DNA of 64,000 nt, from assembly GCF_009026145.1 (NCBI RefSeq), contig NZ_WBUE01000004.1, forward strand, positions 62,001 through 126,000, in the 5' to 3' direction. The translations under genes and the position numbers were made by a program. This DNA comes from Hyphomicrobium sp. GTDB lineage: Bacteria > Pseudomonadota > Alphaproteobacteria > Rhizobiales > Hyphomicrobiaceae. Each line of letters starts with the position of its first letter. The first letter of the stretch is position 1. Shown here piece after piece: positions 19,240 to 28,448 of this stretch. The notes under the pieces are model-generated. The model was not told the origin of the DNA and did not search any database. It worked only from the letters and a program-made list of their open reading frames with translations.

Positions 19240-19575
19240 ATGGCGACGGCCCGTGACGTGCGGCGCGTCGCGCTGTCGCTCGAAGGGACAAGCGAAGCGC
19301 CGCACTTCGACCGCGCCGCCTTCAGGCTGAAGCGCATCTACGCCACGCTCGCCGCCGACGGCAAAAGTGCCAACCTCAAGCCGACGCCCGACGAGCAGGA
19401 GTTCAAATGCATGCTGGCGCCGGAGGTGTTCGCCCCGGTGCCGAACGCCTGGGGCAGGCAGGGCTGGACGACGTTGACACTGGCCAAGGCAAGCACCGCA
19501 GACCTGCGCGCCGCGCTGGAAATGGCCTGGGCGCACGCGTTGCCGGCCAAACCACGGCGGGCAAAGCGCCCATGA
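19240..19575 (+). CDS. MmcQ/YjbR family protein
   Basis: A 111-residue protein of the MmcQ/YjbR (double-wing DNA-binding-like) family. It opens with the family's VRRVALSLEGTSEAPHFDRAAFRLK and contains WGRQGWTTLTLAKASTADLRAALEMAW. The biochemical role of the family is unproven; some members are presumed to bind DNA. Its stop codon overlaps the next start (CCATGA), so the following secreted protein is translationally coupled. Confidence 0.87.
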   Translation: MATARDVRRVALSLEGTSEAPHFDRAAFRLKRIYATLAADGKSANLKPTPDEQEFKCMLAPEVFAPVPNAWGRQGWTTLTLAKASTADLRAALEMAWAHALPAKPRRAKRP

Positions 19576-20069
19576 TGCGGGCCTCGGCCACAGGACTGCT
19601 TCTGAGCGCCTCGGTTTCGGCAGCATTCGCGGTCCATACCAGCGTGCGGTTGGCGGATGCTAGCGTTCGCTTCGACGGCACCCGCTGGCAGGCGTCCGCA
19701 TCGATCAACAGCATTCACTTTGCGCCGCAAGGAGAGGCCGCGCGCACGCTCGACCCCGTGGAGCTGCACCTCGTCCGCGACGACGCGCCGTGTATTGCGC
19801 TGGCGCGGCGTGCGCTGCAGTTCGGCGCCTATGACACCACAGCTTTGTTGCCGGTCCAGATATCGATCGCGGGCGTCAATGGCGAGCGTTTCGCCGCGCA
19901 TACGATGTGCCGCAATGCGACGCCGCAGGGCGTCGTCGCCTGTGTGAAGGTCGGCCCCCGCACCTATCTTCTGCAGTCGGTGCAGGTCGGCTGCGGCGGC
20001 CGTAACCCGTTCTCCGGCATCGATCCGATCGCCGAGATCGCCTCCGGCATCAAGTTCACTGGGCGCTAA
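19572..20069 (+). CDS. Secreted protein of unknown function
   Basis: A 165-residue protein with a short N-terminal signal sequence (MMRASATGLLLSASVSAAFA). The mature region has four or five cysteines (APCIA, HTMCRN, VVACVK, VGCGG) that may form disulfides, and no recognised domain. The ATG overlaps the stop of the YjbR-family gene by four bases. Codon use looks like the surrounding genes. Confidence 0.7.
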   Translation: MMRASATGLLLSASVSAAFAVHTSVRLADASVRFDGTRWQASASINSIHFAPQGEAARTLDPVELHLVRDDAPCIALARRALQFGAYDTTALLPVQISIAGVNGERFAAHTMCRNATPQGVVACVKVGPRTYLLQSVQVGCGGRNPFSGIDPIAEIASGIKFTGR

Positions 20070-20260
20070 GCTTTATTTCCTGACAGCATGGCCACGTTCG
20101 CTCGCACGAGCCCGTAAAATATGCGCCGGGTGAGAGGCTATCGGGCAGAGATTCTCGACCCCATATAACTCGTGAGCCGAGAAAGTCCCGGCTCGACCGG
20201 GTCGGCTACCCAGTACCGATCCGCGCCTGATCAGTGGGCCTTTGGAAAGGAACCCATGTC

Positions 20261-20659
20261 ATGGCTGCTTACTATGATAAATCGCACCACCTCGTAATCT
20301 CCGACGATGAGGCCCGTGGCGGTGTCACGGGTCACAACGTGCGCTATGTCCTTGCGCTCAGCATTACCGGCGTCATCGCGGCATTTGCCGCGATAGCAAT
20401 CTATTTAGGCTTCGACCGTCTGACCGAGCGCCTTTCAGGAGCGTTCACCAGGCACCCCTGGGAGATCGTGCAAAGCTTCGCTCCGTTTGCCGCGATCATA
20501 CTTGCGGGCGCGATCATCCTCGGCCTGGCACTTGGAATCTGGAATGTCGTTGCCGGGCACAGTGAGGATGACAGTGAGAGCTTCATGCGCGCACGCGTAG
20601 CCACCCAGTTCGCGGTCATCTGCGTGATCATGGCGATCCTGTACGTCTCGACCTACTGA
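20261..20659 (+). CDS. Membrane protein of unknown function
   Basis: A 132-residue protein with a hydrophilic 30-residue N-terminus (YYDKSHHLVISDDEARGG) followed by three membrane helices at about 32-55, 76-100 and 112-130. AAAGGAA precedes the start; an ATG five bases earlier is out of frame. The preceding 190 bases contain a GAGCCG/CGGCTC stem and probably the promoter. No family was recognised. Confidence 0.7.
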   Translation: MAAYYDKSHHLVISDDEARGGVTGHNVRYVLALSITGVIAAFAAIAIYLGFDRLTERLSGAFTRHPWEIVQSFAPFAAIILAGAIILGLALGIWNVVAGHSEDDSESFMRARVATQFAVICVIMAILYVSTY

Positions 20660-20705
20660 GGCCCACCCGGCATGACGGAGGTACATACTGTCCTCCGTTC
20701 CATCG

Positions 20706-20793
20706 TCATCCCGGCACTTGTTGCCGGGATCCATGCTGCCTCTCAATTAGGAGCAAGCGGATAATGGATCCCGGGGACAAACCCCGGGATGAT
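20706..20793. repeat. Double-hairpin inverted repeat (CATCCCGG...CCGGGATG)
   Basis: The element is bounded by TCATCCCGG and CCGGGATGAT. Each half is also a hairpin: CATCCCGGC-ACTTGTT-GCCGGGATCCAT and ATGGATCCCGGGG-ACAAA-CCCCGGGATGAT, separated by about 30 bases. It lies between two convergent genes, 11 bases past the thrS stop, and could end transcription from both sides. Sequences of this type are dispersed intergenic repeats in many Proteobacteria. Confidence 0.8.
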
Positions 20794-20804
20794 AGGTCGG
20801 ATGC

Positions 20805-22799
20805 TCAAGCCGCCTTATCGACCACGCCCGCCGCGCGTTTCAGGTCGGGCGGAGTCGCCTCCTCGCACAAGCTCGCGATGGCCTCGGCGAGCGGCATCAC
20901 CTTCTGGTCTTGGCTGCCGAGGCGGCGCATGGACACCTTGCCCTCCTCCGCCTCGCGCTTGCCGACCACCAGCATCACCGGCACCTTGGCGAGCGAGTGC
21001 TCGCGCACCTTGTAGTTGATCTTCTCATTCCTGAGGTCGACATCGACGCGCAGGCCCGCCGCACGCAGTTGCTCGGCCACTTGCAGCGCATAATCGTCGG
21101 CGTCCGACACGATGGTCGCCACCACGATCTGCAAGGGCGACAGCCACAGCGGGAAATGACCGGCGAAGTTCTCAATCAGCACGCCAGTGAAGCGTTCGAG
21201 CGAGCCGAAGATGGCGCGGTGGATCATCACCGGCGTCTTCTTCTCCGAGTGCTCGTCGATGTAGAAGGCGCCTAAGCGGCCCGGCAGATTGAAGTCGACC
21301 TGCGTCGTGCCGCACTGCCAGTCGCGGCCAATGGCATCCTTCAGGACGTACTCGAACTTCGGCCCGTAGAAGGCGCCCTCGCCGGGGTTGATCGACGTCT
21401 TGATGCGGCCCTTGCCGCGCTTCTCGATCTCCTTGAGTACCTTGGCCATGATGGCCTCGGCGTGGTCCCACTGCTCGTCGGTGCCGACGCGCTTTTCAGG
21501 CCGCGTCGACAGCTTGACGACGATGTCCTTGAAGCCGAAGTCCTCGTAGATCGACAGCAAGAGGTCGTTCACCTCCAGGCACTGCTCCTCGAGCTGCTCC
21601 TCGGTGATAAAGATGTGCGCGTCGTCCTGGGTGAAATGGCGCACGCGAAGAAGCCCGTGCATGGCGCCCGACGGCTCGTAGCGGTGCACCTTGCCGAACT
21701 CGCCGAGCTTTAAAGGCAGGTCGCGGTAGCTCTTGAGGCCGTGCTTGAAGATCTGCACGTGGCCGGGACAGTTCATCGGCTTGCAGCAGAAGGTGCGCTC
21801 GTCGGGAAGCTCGGTGACGAACATCATCTCCCGGTAGTTCTCCCAGTGCCCGGAGACTTCCCAGAAGCTCTTCTCCATCATGTCGGGCGAGTTGACCTCG
21901 TTGTACCCGGCGGCCGCGAGCCGGCGGCGCATGTAGGCGATGAGCGTCTGGAACAGCGTCCAACCCTTGGCGTGCCAGAATACCGAGCCCGGCGCCTCCT
22001 CCTGGAAATGAAAGAGGTCCATCTCGCGCCCGAGCTTGCGGTGATCGCGCTTCTCGGCTTCCTCGAGCCGGTGCAGGTAGTCCTTGAGCTCGTCCTCGCT
22101 GGCCCATGCCGTGCCGTAGATCCGCTGCAGCATCGGGCGGTTCGGGTCGCCGCGCCAATAGGCGCCGGCGATCTTCTGCAGCTTGAACGCCTTGCCGACC
22201 TGCCCCGTCGAGGCCATGTGCGGGCCGCGGCAGAGGTCGAGCCATTCGCCCTGCTTGTAGATCTTGACGTCCTGATCCTCGGGGATGGCGTCGACCAGCT
22301 CGACCTTGAAGTTCTCACCCCGCTCGCGGAAGAACTCCTTCGCCTTGTTGCGGCTCCACACCTCCTTGGTGAAGGGCGCGTTCTTGGCAATGATCTCGCC
22401 CATCTTCTTTTCGATCTTGGCGAGATCGTCGGGATGGAACGGCTCCTGCTTGGCAAAGTCGTAATAGAAGCCGTTCTCGATGACGGGGCCGATCGTCACC
22501 TGCGTCTTCGGCCACAGCGCCTGCACCGCTTCCGCCATGACGTGCGCGGCGTCGTGCCGGATCAGCTCCAGGGCTTCCGGGTCGGTGCGGGCCACGAACT
22601 TGATCGTCGCGTCCTCGGTGATGGGATCGGCGAGATCGGCGAGCTTGCCGTCTAGGCTCATGGCGACGGTGCGCTTGGCCAGCGACGGCGAGATCGCCTT
22701 GGCGACGCTCATGCCGGTCGTGCCGCGCTCGATCTTGCGCGTGGCACCGTCGGGGAATGTCAGGGTGATTTGCTTGGAATCGGGGGCCGCGTCGGCCAT
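20805..22799 (-). CDS. thrS: Threonyl-tRNA synthetase
   Basis: A full-length 664-residue class II synthetase. An N-terminal TGS-like domain ([19 protein letters not shown]) is followed by the editing domain with [12 protein letters not shown], then the catalytic core with motif 2 [24 protein letters not shown] and zinc ligands in [11 protein letters not shown]. The C-terminal anticodon-binding domain contains [10 protein letters not shown]. No T-box or operator-like leader can be identified in the 100 bases upstream. Confidence 0.97.
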   Translation of the reverse strand: MADAAPDSKQITLTFPDGATRKIERGTTGMSVAKAISPSLAKRTVAMSLDGKLADLADPITEDATIKFVARTDPEALELIRHDAAHVMAEAVQALWPKTQVTIGPVIENGFYYDFAKQEPFHPDDLAKIEKKMGEIIAKNAPFTKEVWSRNKAKEFFRERGENFKVELVDAIPEDQDVKIYKQGEWLDLCRGPHMASTGQVGKAFKLQKIAGAYWRGDPNRPMLQRIYGTAWASEDELKDYLHRLEEAEKRDHRKLGREMDLFHFQEEAPGSVFWHAKGWTLFQTLIAYMRRRLAAAGYNEVNSPDMMEKSFWEVSGHWENYREMMFVTELPDERTFCCKPMNCPGHVQIFKHGLKSYRDLPLKLGEFGKVHRYEPSGAMHGLLRVRHFTQDDAHIFITEEQLEEQCLEVNDLLLSIYEDFGFKDIVVKLSTRPEKRVGTDEQWDHAEAIMAKVLKEIEKRGKGRIKTSINPGEGAFYGPKFEYVLKDAIGRDWQCGTTQVDFNLPGRLGAFYIDEHSEKKTPVMIHRAIFGSLERFTGVLIENFAGHFPLWLSPLQIVVATIVSDADDYALQVAEQLRAAGLRVDVDLRNEKINYKVREHSLAKVPVMLVVGKREAEEGKVSMRRLGSQDQKVMPLAEAIASLCEEATPPDLKRAAGVVDKAA

Positions 22800-22902
22800 C
22801 GCCTCTCTCCTCTCACTCGCTGCCTACCAATGCAGCGTAAGTTGGAGCGGTTACATGCGGCGCCGGGGGCCTGAAGTCAAGCCGGCGGGGACCGGAGCGG
22901 CG

Positions 22903-23544
22903 CTAGAAGCGCGTCTTGAGGACGTCGAGGCTGCAGGAGTCGCAGCACCGAATCCGCCCCGGCGCCCGCATTTCGCGCATGCAGGCACAGGACAATCGAA
23001 ACCGGCCGCGGGCCTGGAGGAAGGCTCGCCCCTCTGGCGTATCGCGCAGACGGGGGTCGCCGCCCGCCTCGTTGATGGGCGTATCGAGCAGGGCGTCCGT
23101 AACCGGCTTGGTCAGCGCCGCACTTACCAGGCGGCCGCGCTCGCCGAGCCTAGCTTGCATGGCGATGGTCTCATCGAACAGCTTCTTTCTTTCGCGCCTG
23201 TTCTTTGCGCTTCGAACGAGCGACGCCATCTCGACGGCTGTGCAGTAGCTGTCGCGAAAGGCTGCATCGCCTTCGGCCGACTTGATGGCGTCGGAGAGCT
23301 GCACGAGCTGGTTGCGCAAGGGTGCTGCCTTCTCGAGCTCCGCCGGTGTCAGATGTACGGTGGGCCCCGGTTCGGATTCGCTGCCTTTCCGGTCGGGCGA
23401 GCCGCTATCGTCGCAGGGTACGCGGATAATCTTACCGACCGCCGCCACGTAGCGCGTGCACTCGACGTCCTCGGCCGCAACCGTCAGGTCCGCCACCAAA
23501 GGCATAGCGAGGCAAAGGGATAGGAGAACATAAGGGCGGCGCAT
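22903..23544 (-). CDS. Secreted cysteine-rich protein of unknown function
   Basis: A 213-residue protein with a signal peptide (RRPYVLLSLCLAMPLVADLTVAA). An N-terminal C...PCDDSG segment, a central helical region and a C-terminal cluster CACMRE...CCDSCSLD suggest disulfides or metal binding. GGAGGGA lies eight bases before ATG 23544. It resembles no family I know. It is followed 103 bases later by thrS in the same direction. Confidence 0.7.
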   Translation of the reverse strand: MRRPYVLLSLCLAMPLVADLTVAAEDVECTRYVAAVGKIIRVPCDDSGSPDRKGSESEPGPTVHLTPAELEKAAPLRNQLVQLSDAIKSAEGDAAFRDSYCTAVEMASLVRSAKNRRERKKLFDETIAMQARLGERGRLVSAALTKPVTDALLDTPINEAGGDPRLRDTPEGRAFLQARGRFRLSCACMREMRAPGRIRCCDSCSLDVLKTRF

Positions 23545-23614
23545 TGAGCTTCCCTCCGGCAAAGCCGGAAATCCGCCCGCTAGGATTCCGCAGGTTAGGC
23601 GCCGATGCAAAGCA

Positions 23615-23899
23615 TCAATTGAAGATAGAGAAGATGGCGGCGAAGAAGGCACCTATGGCCGCCAGGATGCCCAGGATGAGGTTGGCCAGCATTTCGAACA
23701 GGGTCTCGAAGGTATCCCAGACGGTGCTTCCCACCACCAGCACGCCGGTGCCGCCGGCCGCGATCAGCGCCGCCGTCACGGCGCTGAAGATGGTGTACCA
23801 GAGCGCCCCGAACAGGATGAGCCCGATGACGGCCGCCACGGCGACGGTACGAATTAGGCTCCTGGACTGTGGCTGGGTGGGAGGCGGCGAGGCGTTCAT
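23615..23899 (-). CDS. Small membrane protein of unknown function
   Basis: A 94-residue protein with a Pro/Gln-rich N-terminus and three hydrophobic segments (about 17-38, 42-60, 66-93) ending FFAAIFSIFN. The glycine- and alanine-rich helices resemble those of small channel-like or stress membrane proteins, but no family assignment is possible. It lies downstream of era in the same direction with an 84-base gap. Confidence 0.65.
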   Translation of the reverse strand: MNASPPPTQPQSRSLIRTVAVAAVIGLILFGALWYTIFSAVTAALIAAGGTGVLVVGSTVWDTFETLFEMLANLILGILAAIGAFFAAIFSIFN

Positions 23900-23983
23900 G
23901 AACGGGCTCCATTCGGGCCATCGATCATGGCGCGAAATGCGACGCCGGCAGGTGTTCCCTTGGGAACAATGCCGAGCGTCGCC

Positions 23984-24922
23984 CTACTTCTTCGGCGGCT
24001 CGAGGCCCATTTCGCGGTAGCGCTCGGGATCGTCCTGCCAGTTCTGGCGCACCTTGACGAACAGGAACAGGTGCACGGGGCGCTCGAGGATCTGGCTGAG
24101 CTCGCGGCGGCTGTCCATCGACACCTGCTTGATGGTTTGCCCGCCCTTGCCGAGCATGATCGCCTTCTGCCCGTCGCGGGCGACGAAGATCGTCTGCTCG
24201 ATGCGCACCGAGCCGTCCTTGCGCTCGGTCCACGACGTCGTCTCGACCGTCGAGGCATAGGGCAGCTCGTCGTGTAGGCGGTGGAAGATCTTCTCGCGCG
24301 TGATCTCGGCCGCGAGCAGGCGCAGCGGCGCGTCGGTGAGGTCGTCGGCCGGGTAGTGCCACGGTCCCGGCGGCATGCGCCCGGCGAGATAGCGCCTCAA
24401 GTCCTCGACCCCGTCGCCGTCCGTGGCCGAGATCATGAACACGCTGTCGAACGCCAGCCGCTGCTGCACGTCGGTGGCGAGCGCCAGCAGCTTGGCCTTG
24501 TCGGTGAGCTTGTCGACCTTGTTGAGCACGGCGAGGCGGGGAAGCTTCACGTCCTCGAGCTTTTCGAGGATGCCTTCGACCTCCGCGTCGAGCCCACGCG
24601 CCGCGTCGATGACGAGGACGACGATGTCGGCATCGCGCGCGCCGCCCCAGGCCGCCTCCACCATCGCCGTATCGAGCCGGCGTTTGGGCGCAAACAGCCC
24701 CGGCGTGTCGATGAACACGAGCTGGCTGTCGCCTTCGTTGGCGATGCCGCGGACGGGAACGCGCGTCGTCTGCACCTTGTGCGAGACGATCGACACCTTG
24801 GCCCCGACGAGCGCATTGACCAGCGTCGACTTGCCGGCGTTGGGTGCGCCAATCACGGCGATGAAGCCGCAACGCTGCTGTGCGGGCGCGGGAAGACCGT
24901 CGTTGTCGCCGTGCTCACTCAT
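23984..24922 (-). CDS. era: GTPase Era
   Basis: A 312-residue ribosome-assembly GTPase. G1 is GAPNAGKST (about 25-33), G3 DTPGLF, G4 NKVDKL, and the C-terminal KH domain shows LGKGGQTIKQV. It binds the 3' end of 16S rRNA during 30S maturation. The start at 24922 overlaps the rnc stop by eight bases, the classical rnc-era coupling linking rRNA cleavage to assembly. recO, often next, is absent here. Confidence 0.97.
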   Translation of the reverse strand: MSEHGDNDGLPAPAQQRCGFIAVIGAPNAGKSTLVNALVGAKVSIVSHKVQTTRVPVRGIANEGDSQLVFIDTPGLFAPKRRLDTAMVEAAWGGARDADIVVLVIDAARGLDAEVEGILEKLEDVKLPRLAVLNKVDKLTDKAKLLALATDVQQRLAFDSVFMISATDGDGVEDLRRYLAGRMPPGPWHYPADDLTDAPLRLLAAEITREKIFHRLHDELPYASTVETTSWTERKDGSVRIEQTIFVARDGQKAIMLGKGGQTIKQVSMDSRRELSQILERPVHLFLFVKVRQNWQDDPERYREMGLEPPKK

Positions 24923-25628
24923 GCACTTCCGCCCCCGCGACACCCTCGCGCTCCAGAAGCGCACGCGCCGCCGCCTGCTCGGCAGCCCGCTTGGAGGCCC
25001 CCTCCCCGCGCGCCGGCGCGCAACCGGTGATGCGCACCTCCGAGGTGAAGCGCGGCGCATGGTCGGGGCCCTTGCGACTGACCTCTACGTATTCGGGCAG
25101 CGCCAGGCCCTTGCCCTGCGCCCATTCCTGCAGGGCGGATTTGGCATCGGGACCCGCGCTCGCCGGGTGCTGCTCGTCGTGGCTTTCCCACAGGCGGCGC
25201 ACGACGGCACGCGCGATCTCGAAGCCGGCATCGAGGAAGATGGCGCCGAGGATCGCCTCCATGGCATCGGCAAGAATGGTGCCCTTGGCGCGGCCACCGC
25301 TGCCGGCTTCGCTGTCGGAAAGGATGAGGTGCTGGCCCAATCCTATCGAGCGGGCGACGCGGGCGCAGGCCTCGCCGCGCACCAGGCGATTATAACGACG
25401 GGCGAGCTCGCCCTCGCTGGCGGAGGGAAAGCGCTCACTCAGCGCCTCGGCGATGACGAGGCCGAGGACGCGGTCGCCGATGAACTCGAGGCGCTCGTTA
25501 TCGCTCTTCTGCGCCTTGCCGCCGCGCATGCTGGCGTGCGTCAAGGCGACCTCGACCAACTGCTGGTTCTTGAAGCGATGACCCAGCGCTTTCTCGAGTT
25601 CCTTGAATTTTCGCGGGCGCAATATCAC
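24915..25628 (-). CDS. rnc: Ribonuclease III
   Basis: A 237-residue double-stranded-RNA endonuclease. The signature NERLEFIGDRVLG holds catalytic acidic residues, a second acidic site is in ADAMEAILGAIFLD, and the dsRNA-binding domain occupies the C-terminal third (KSALQEWAQGKGLALPEY through KRAAEQAAARALLE). The start is GTG 25628; a TTG two codons later is an alternative. It lies between lepB and era, the standard order. Confidence 0.96.
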   Translation of the reverse strand: MILRPRKFKELEKALGHRFKNQQLVEVALTHASMRGGKAQKSDNERLEFIGDRVLGLVIAEALSERFPSASEGELARRYNRLVRGEACARVARSIGLGQHLILSDSEAGSGGRAKGTILADAMEAILGAIFLDAGFEIARAVVRRLWESHDEQHPASAGPDAKSALQEWAQGKGLALPEYVEVSRKGPDHAPRFTSEVRITGCAPARGEGASKRAAEQAAARALLEREGVAGAEVHE

Positions 25629-25697
25629 AGGATGAGCTTAAAGCATTTGCGGGCACCGCGCTGGAAGGCGCGGCAGCCTCGGTAAGCGTGGTGCAAG

Positions 25698-26456
25698 TTA
25701 GCGGACCAGCTTGAAGAAACGGTTCCAGCGAATGTCGAATGGCCAGGTCCAGGGGCTCCACCAGCGGAAGGCATCCGGCTCGTCGACGGCGGCGGAGAAG
25801 AAGATGATCTCGGCGCGACCGATGAGATTGTCGAACGGCACGTAGCCGACGCCCCAGGAAGCGCGGCTATCGGTGGAGTTGTCGCGGTTGTCGCCCATCA
25901 TAAAGAAGTGCCCCGCCGGCACCTTGTATGGACCGACATTGTCGAATGGGCCGTTCTCCTCGGAATCGAGCACGGTGTACTTCACGCCGTTGGGGAGCGT
26001 TTCTTCGAAGGCGGGGATGGGGCGCGGCGGACCGGCATCCTCTTGCGTGACGAAGTCGCCGATGCGCTTGCGCGGCACTTCCTCGCCGTTGATGTACAGG
26101 GCGCCGCCGCGCACGTCGATCTGGTCGCCCGGCAGGCCGATGACTCGCTTGATGTAGTCCGTCGAGTTATCGCGCGGCAGCTTGAACACCACGACGTCGC
26201 CGCGCTTGGGCTCGGCGGCAAAGATGCGCCCCGAAAAGGGGATGAAGTTGTAGAATGAATAGCGGCTGTAGCCGTACGACAGCTTCGAGACGAAGAGGTA
26301 GTCGCCGATCAGCAACGTCTCCTTCATCGACCCCGATGGGATGTTGAAGGGCTGATAGAGGAAGGTGCGCACCACCATGGCGATGGCCAGCGCTTCGATG
26401 ACGATGGTGGCTGTCTCCAGCCACCCCCCCTTCCTGGTATTCGCCGATACGGCCAT
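25698..26456 (-). CDS. lepB: Signal peptidase I
   Basis: A 252-residue membrane protease that removes signal peptides. One N-terminal membrane helix (ATIVIEALAIAMVVRTFLY) precedes the catalytic Ser in PSGSMKETLLIGD. The catalytic Lys is in DYIKRVIGLPGD, and FMMGDNRDNSTDSR is box E. ATG 26456 is chosen because homology starts at the helix; the frame is open far upstream without family sequence. It precedes rnc by 68 bases. Confidence 0.96.
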   Translation of the reverse strand: MAVSANTRKGGWLETATIVIEALAIAMVVRTFLYQPFNIPSGSMKETLLIGDYLFVSKLSYGYSRYSFYNFIPFSGRIFAAEPKRGDVVVFKLPRDNSTDYIKRVIGLPGDQIDVRGGALYINGEEVPRKRIGDFVTQEDAGPPRPIPAFEETLPNGVKYTVLDSEENGPFDNVGPYKVPAGHFFMMGDNRDNSTDSRASWGVGYVPFDNLIGRAEIIFFSAAVDEPDAFRWWSPWTWPFDIRWNRFFKLVR

Positions 26457-26581
26457 GCGATACTCCCAATGCGGGCAGCCCCGGCTGCACGCCCGGGCCG
26501 CTATAGCCATTTTGCCGGCAGGGCGCAATTCGCGTCGTTGTATCAGCCTGCCGGCGTAACGCGGCGCTCGAGGCCGCCCCC

Positions 26582-26995
26582 TCAGCGACGATCGCCCTTC
26601 TCGGGAAGCCCGGAAATGATGACGATGGCGGCCGCGAGGGGAAAATCGTCGGTCAATGTCAGATCGATGCGCACCTCGTAGCCGTCCGGCGTCATCTCCT
26701 CGAGAACCTTTGCCGCCCCACCGGTTAGCTTCAGGGTTGGGCGCCCCGAAGGCAGGTTCACGACGCCCATGTCGCGCCAATAGACGCCACGCCGCAACCC
26801 CGTCCCCAACGCCTTGGCGCATGCCTCCTTGGCGGCAAAGCGCTTGGCGTAGGAGGCTGCCCGCTCGCGCCGGCCTTCAGATTTCCTCCGTTCAACGTCG
26901 GTGAACACGCGCTCAATGAAGCGCTCGCCATAGCGCTCGAGCGTCTTCTCGATACGGCGGATATCGATGAGGTCGTTGCCGACGCCGAGGATCAC
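26582..26995 (-). CDS. acpS: Holo-acyl-carrier-protein synthase
   Basis: A 137-residue phosphopantetheinyl transferase activating acyl carrier protein. The family motifs [13 protein letters not shown] (Mg-binding Asp8) and [13 protein letters not shown] are intact. The start is GTG 26995, overlapping the pdxJ stop (GTGA); no ATG exists near the conserved N-terminus. The pdxJ-acpS-lepB order is conserved in Proteobacteria. Confidence 0.95.
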   Translation of the reverse strand: MILGVGNDLIDIRRIEKTLERYGERFIERVFTDVERRKSEGRRERAASYAKRFAAKEACAKALGTGLRRGVYWRDMGVVNLPSGRPTLKLTGGAAKVLEEMTPDGYEVRIDLTLTDDFPLAAAIVIISGLPEKGDRR

Positions 26996-27777
26996 GCCGA
27001 CCTCGCATGCCGGCTTGCCGGCGCCGGTACTTTGCGCGCCTCGTCCATCAGAGCGCGCATGCGCTCCACGGCACGCGCCAGGCCGACAAAGATGGCCTCG
27101 CCGATGAGGAAGTGGCCAATATTGAGCTCCACGATCTGCGGCAGGCGGGAGACGGCGCCCACAGTATCGAAGGTGAGCCCATGCCCCGCGTGCACCTCGA
27201 GCCCGGCCGCATCGGCGAGGCGCGCTGCGGTAGCGATACGCTCTAGCTCGCGCGCGACCGCAGCGGCATTGCCTTCGAGCGCACGCTCGCAGTAGGCGCC
27301 AGTATGCAGCTCGACGATGTCGGCGCCGATGCGCTGCGAGGCTTCCACGACGGCGGCGTCCGGCTCGATGAACAACGAGACGCGCACGCCTGCGTCCTTG
27401 AGACTGCCGACGATGCGCTCGAGACGCGCGCCCCCGGCCGCGACATTGAGGCCGCCTTCGGTGGTGCGCTCCTCGCGCCGCTCGGGAACGAGGCAGCAAG
27501 CGTTGGGCAGATGGCGCAGGGCAATGGCGAGCATCTCCTCGGTTGCCGCCATTTCCAAGTTGAGCGGTCGCGTCAGCTCGCTTTTCAGGCGCGCGATGTC
27601 ATCGTCGGAGATATGGCGGCGATCCTCGCGCAAATGCGCCGTGATGCCGTCGGCGCCGGCCTCCACGGCGATGTGCGCGGCCCGCAACGGGTCGGGGTGA
27701 CTGCCACCGCGCGCATTGCGAATGGTGGCGACGTGGTCGATGTTTACGCCCAGGCGCAAATAGGCAGGGTTAGGCAT
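26992..27777 (-). CDS. pdxJ: Pyridoxine 5'-phosphate synthase
   Basis: A 261-residue TIM-barrel enzyme forming pyridoxine phosphate from deoxyxylulose phosphate and aminoacetone phosphate. The opening [27 protein letters not shown], and [16 protein letters not shown] are hallmark PdxJ motifs. The last bases are shared with the acpS start. A DUF2062 gene lies 30 bases upstream. Confidence 0.96.
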   Translation of the reverse strand: MPNPAYLRLGVNIDHVATIRNARGGSHPDPLRAAHIAVEAGADGITAHLREDRRHISDDDIARLKSELTRPLNLEMAATEEMLAIALRHLPNACCLVPERREERTTEGGLNVAAGGARLERIVGSLKDAGVRVSLFIEPDAAVVEASQRIGADIVELHTGAYCERALEGNAAAVARELERIATAARLADAAGLEVHAGHGLTFDTVGAVSRLPQIVELNIGHFLIGEAIFVGLARAVERMRALMDEARKVPAPASRHARSA

Positions 27778-27807
27778 CTCGGTAAGCCAGGGAAAGGAGC
27801 GGACGAA

Positions 27808-28386
27808 CTACTCGGCTGCGGCCGTCGTCCGGTTCATAATGCGCAGCCGCCATCCACGGACAACATTCCTTGAAATATAGTAGACGATTGCTGCCGTGAG
27901 CAGGCCAATCGGCACGCTGCCGGCAAGCATGGGCCAGAGCAGCGGCCACAGCAGGGCAGCCGTGGCGTCGAAGAGCTGCGGCGAAGGCTCCAGCAGAGCG
28001 CCCCACAACAAGAGAACATTGCGCTGCACGGCGGAGGGGTCGAAGGCCCCTTCGAGCCCGACGATCTGCAGTCCCATGACGTAGGTGGAAACCCAGATGA
28101 ACGGCCAGCTCAGCGGGTTGCCGACGAAGGTGCCGATGACCGCCGCCGGCACGCTGGCGCGCAGCATCAGCGCCAAGACCACAGCGAGAAAGGTCTGCAC
28201 ACCGAGCAGCGGTGTGATCGACACGAAGGCGCCCAGCGCGCAACCGAGCGCGATCTCATGCGGGCTGGCGCGGAGATTGACCAGGCGGCGACCGGCGGTA
28301 CGCAGGCTTTGCGCCCACCTCCAGCGCGGGGGCGCCAATACCATAGCCAACCGGCCTTCGAACTGACGACGAGGGGTAAGCACCAT
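27808..28386 (-). CDS. DUF2062 membrane protein
   Basis: A 192-residue inner-membrane protein of the DUF2062 family. Its core reads SPHEIALGCALGAFVSITPLLGVQTFLAVVL followed by GTFVGNPLSWPFIWVSTYVMG, both diagnostic. Three or four membrane helices are predicted. The function is unknown. It is close to pdxJ and downstream of rsh. Confidence 0.9.
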   Translation of the reverse strand: MVLTPRRQFEGRLAMVLAPPRWRWAQSLRTAGRRLVNLRASPHEIALGCALGAFVSITPLLGVQTFLAVVLALMLRASVPAAVIGTFVGNPLSWPFIWVSTYVMGLQIVGLEGAFDPSAVQRNVLLLWGALLEPSPQLFDATAALLWPLLWPMLAGSVPIGLLTAAIVYYISRNVVRGWRLRIMNRTTAAAE

Positions 28387-28448
28387 ACCTTAGAGTACTC
28401 CGATGCCGGCCGTACCTATGTCTGTTCCCCGCCTGACAGATTCTCCTA

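Noticed and set aside
23954-23967. GTTCCCTTGGGAAC palindrome downstream of era
   Set aside because: A two-base loop cannot form an RNA hairpin, and no regulator is suggested; too short to call.
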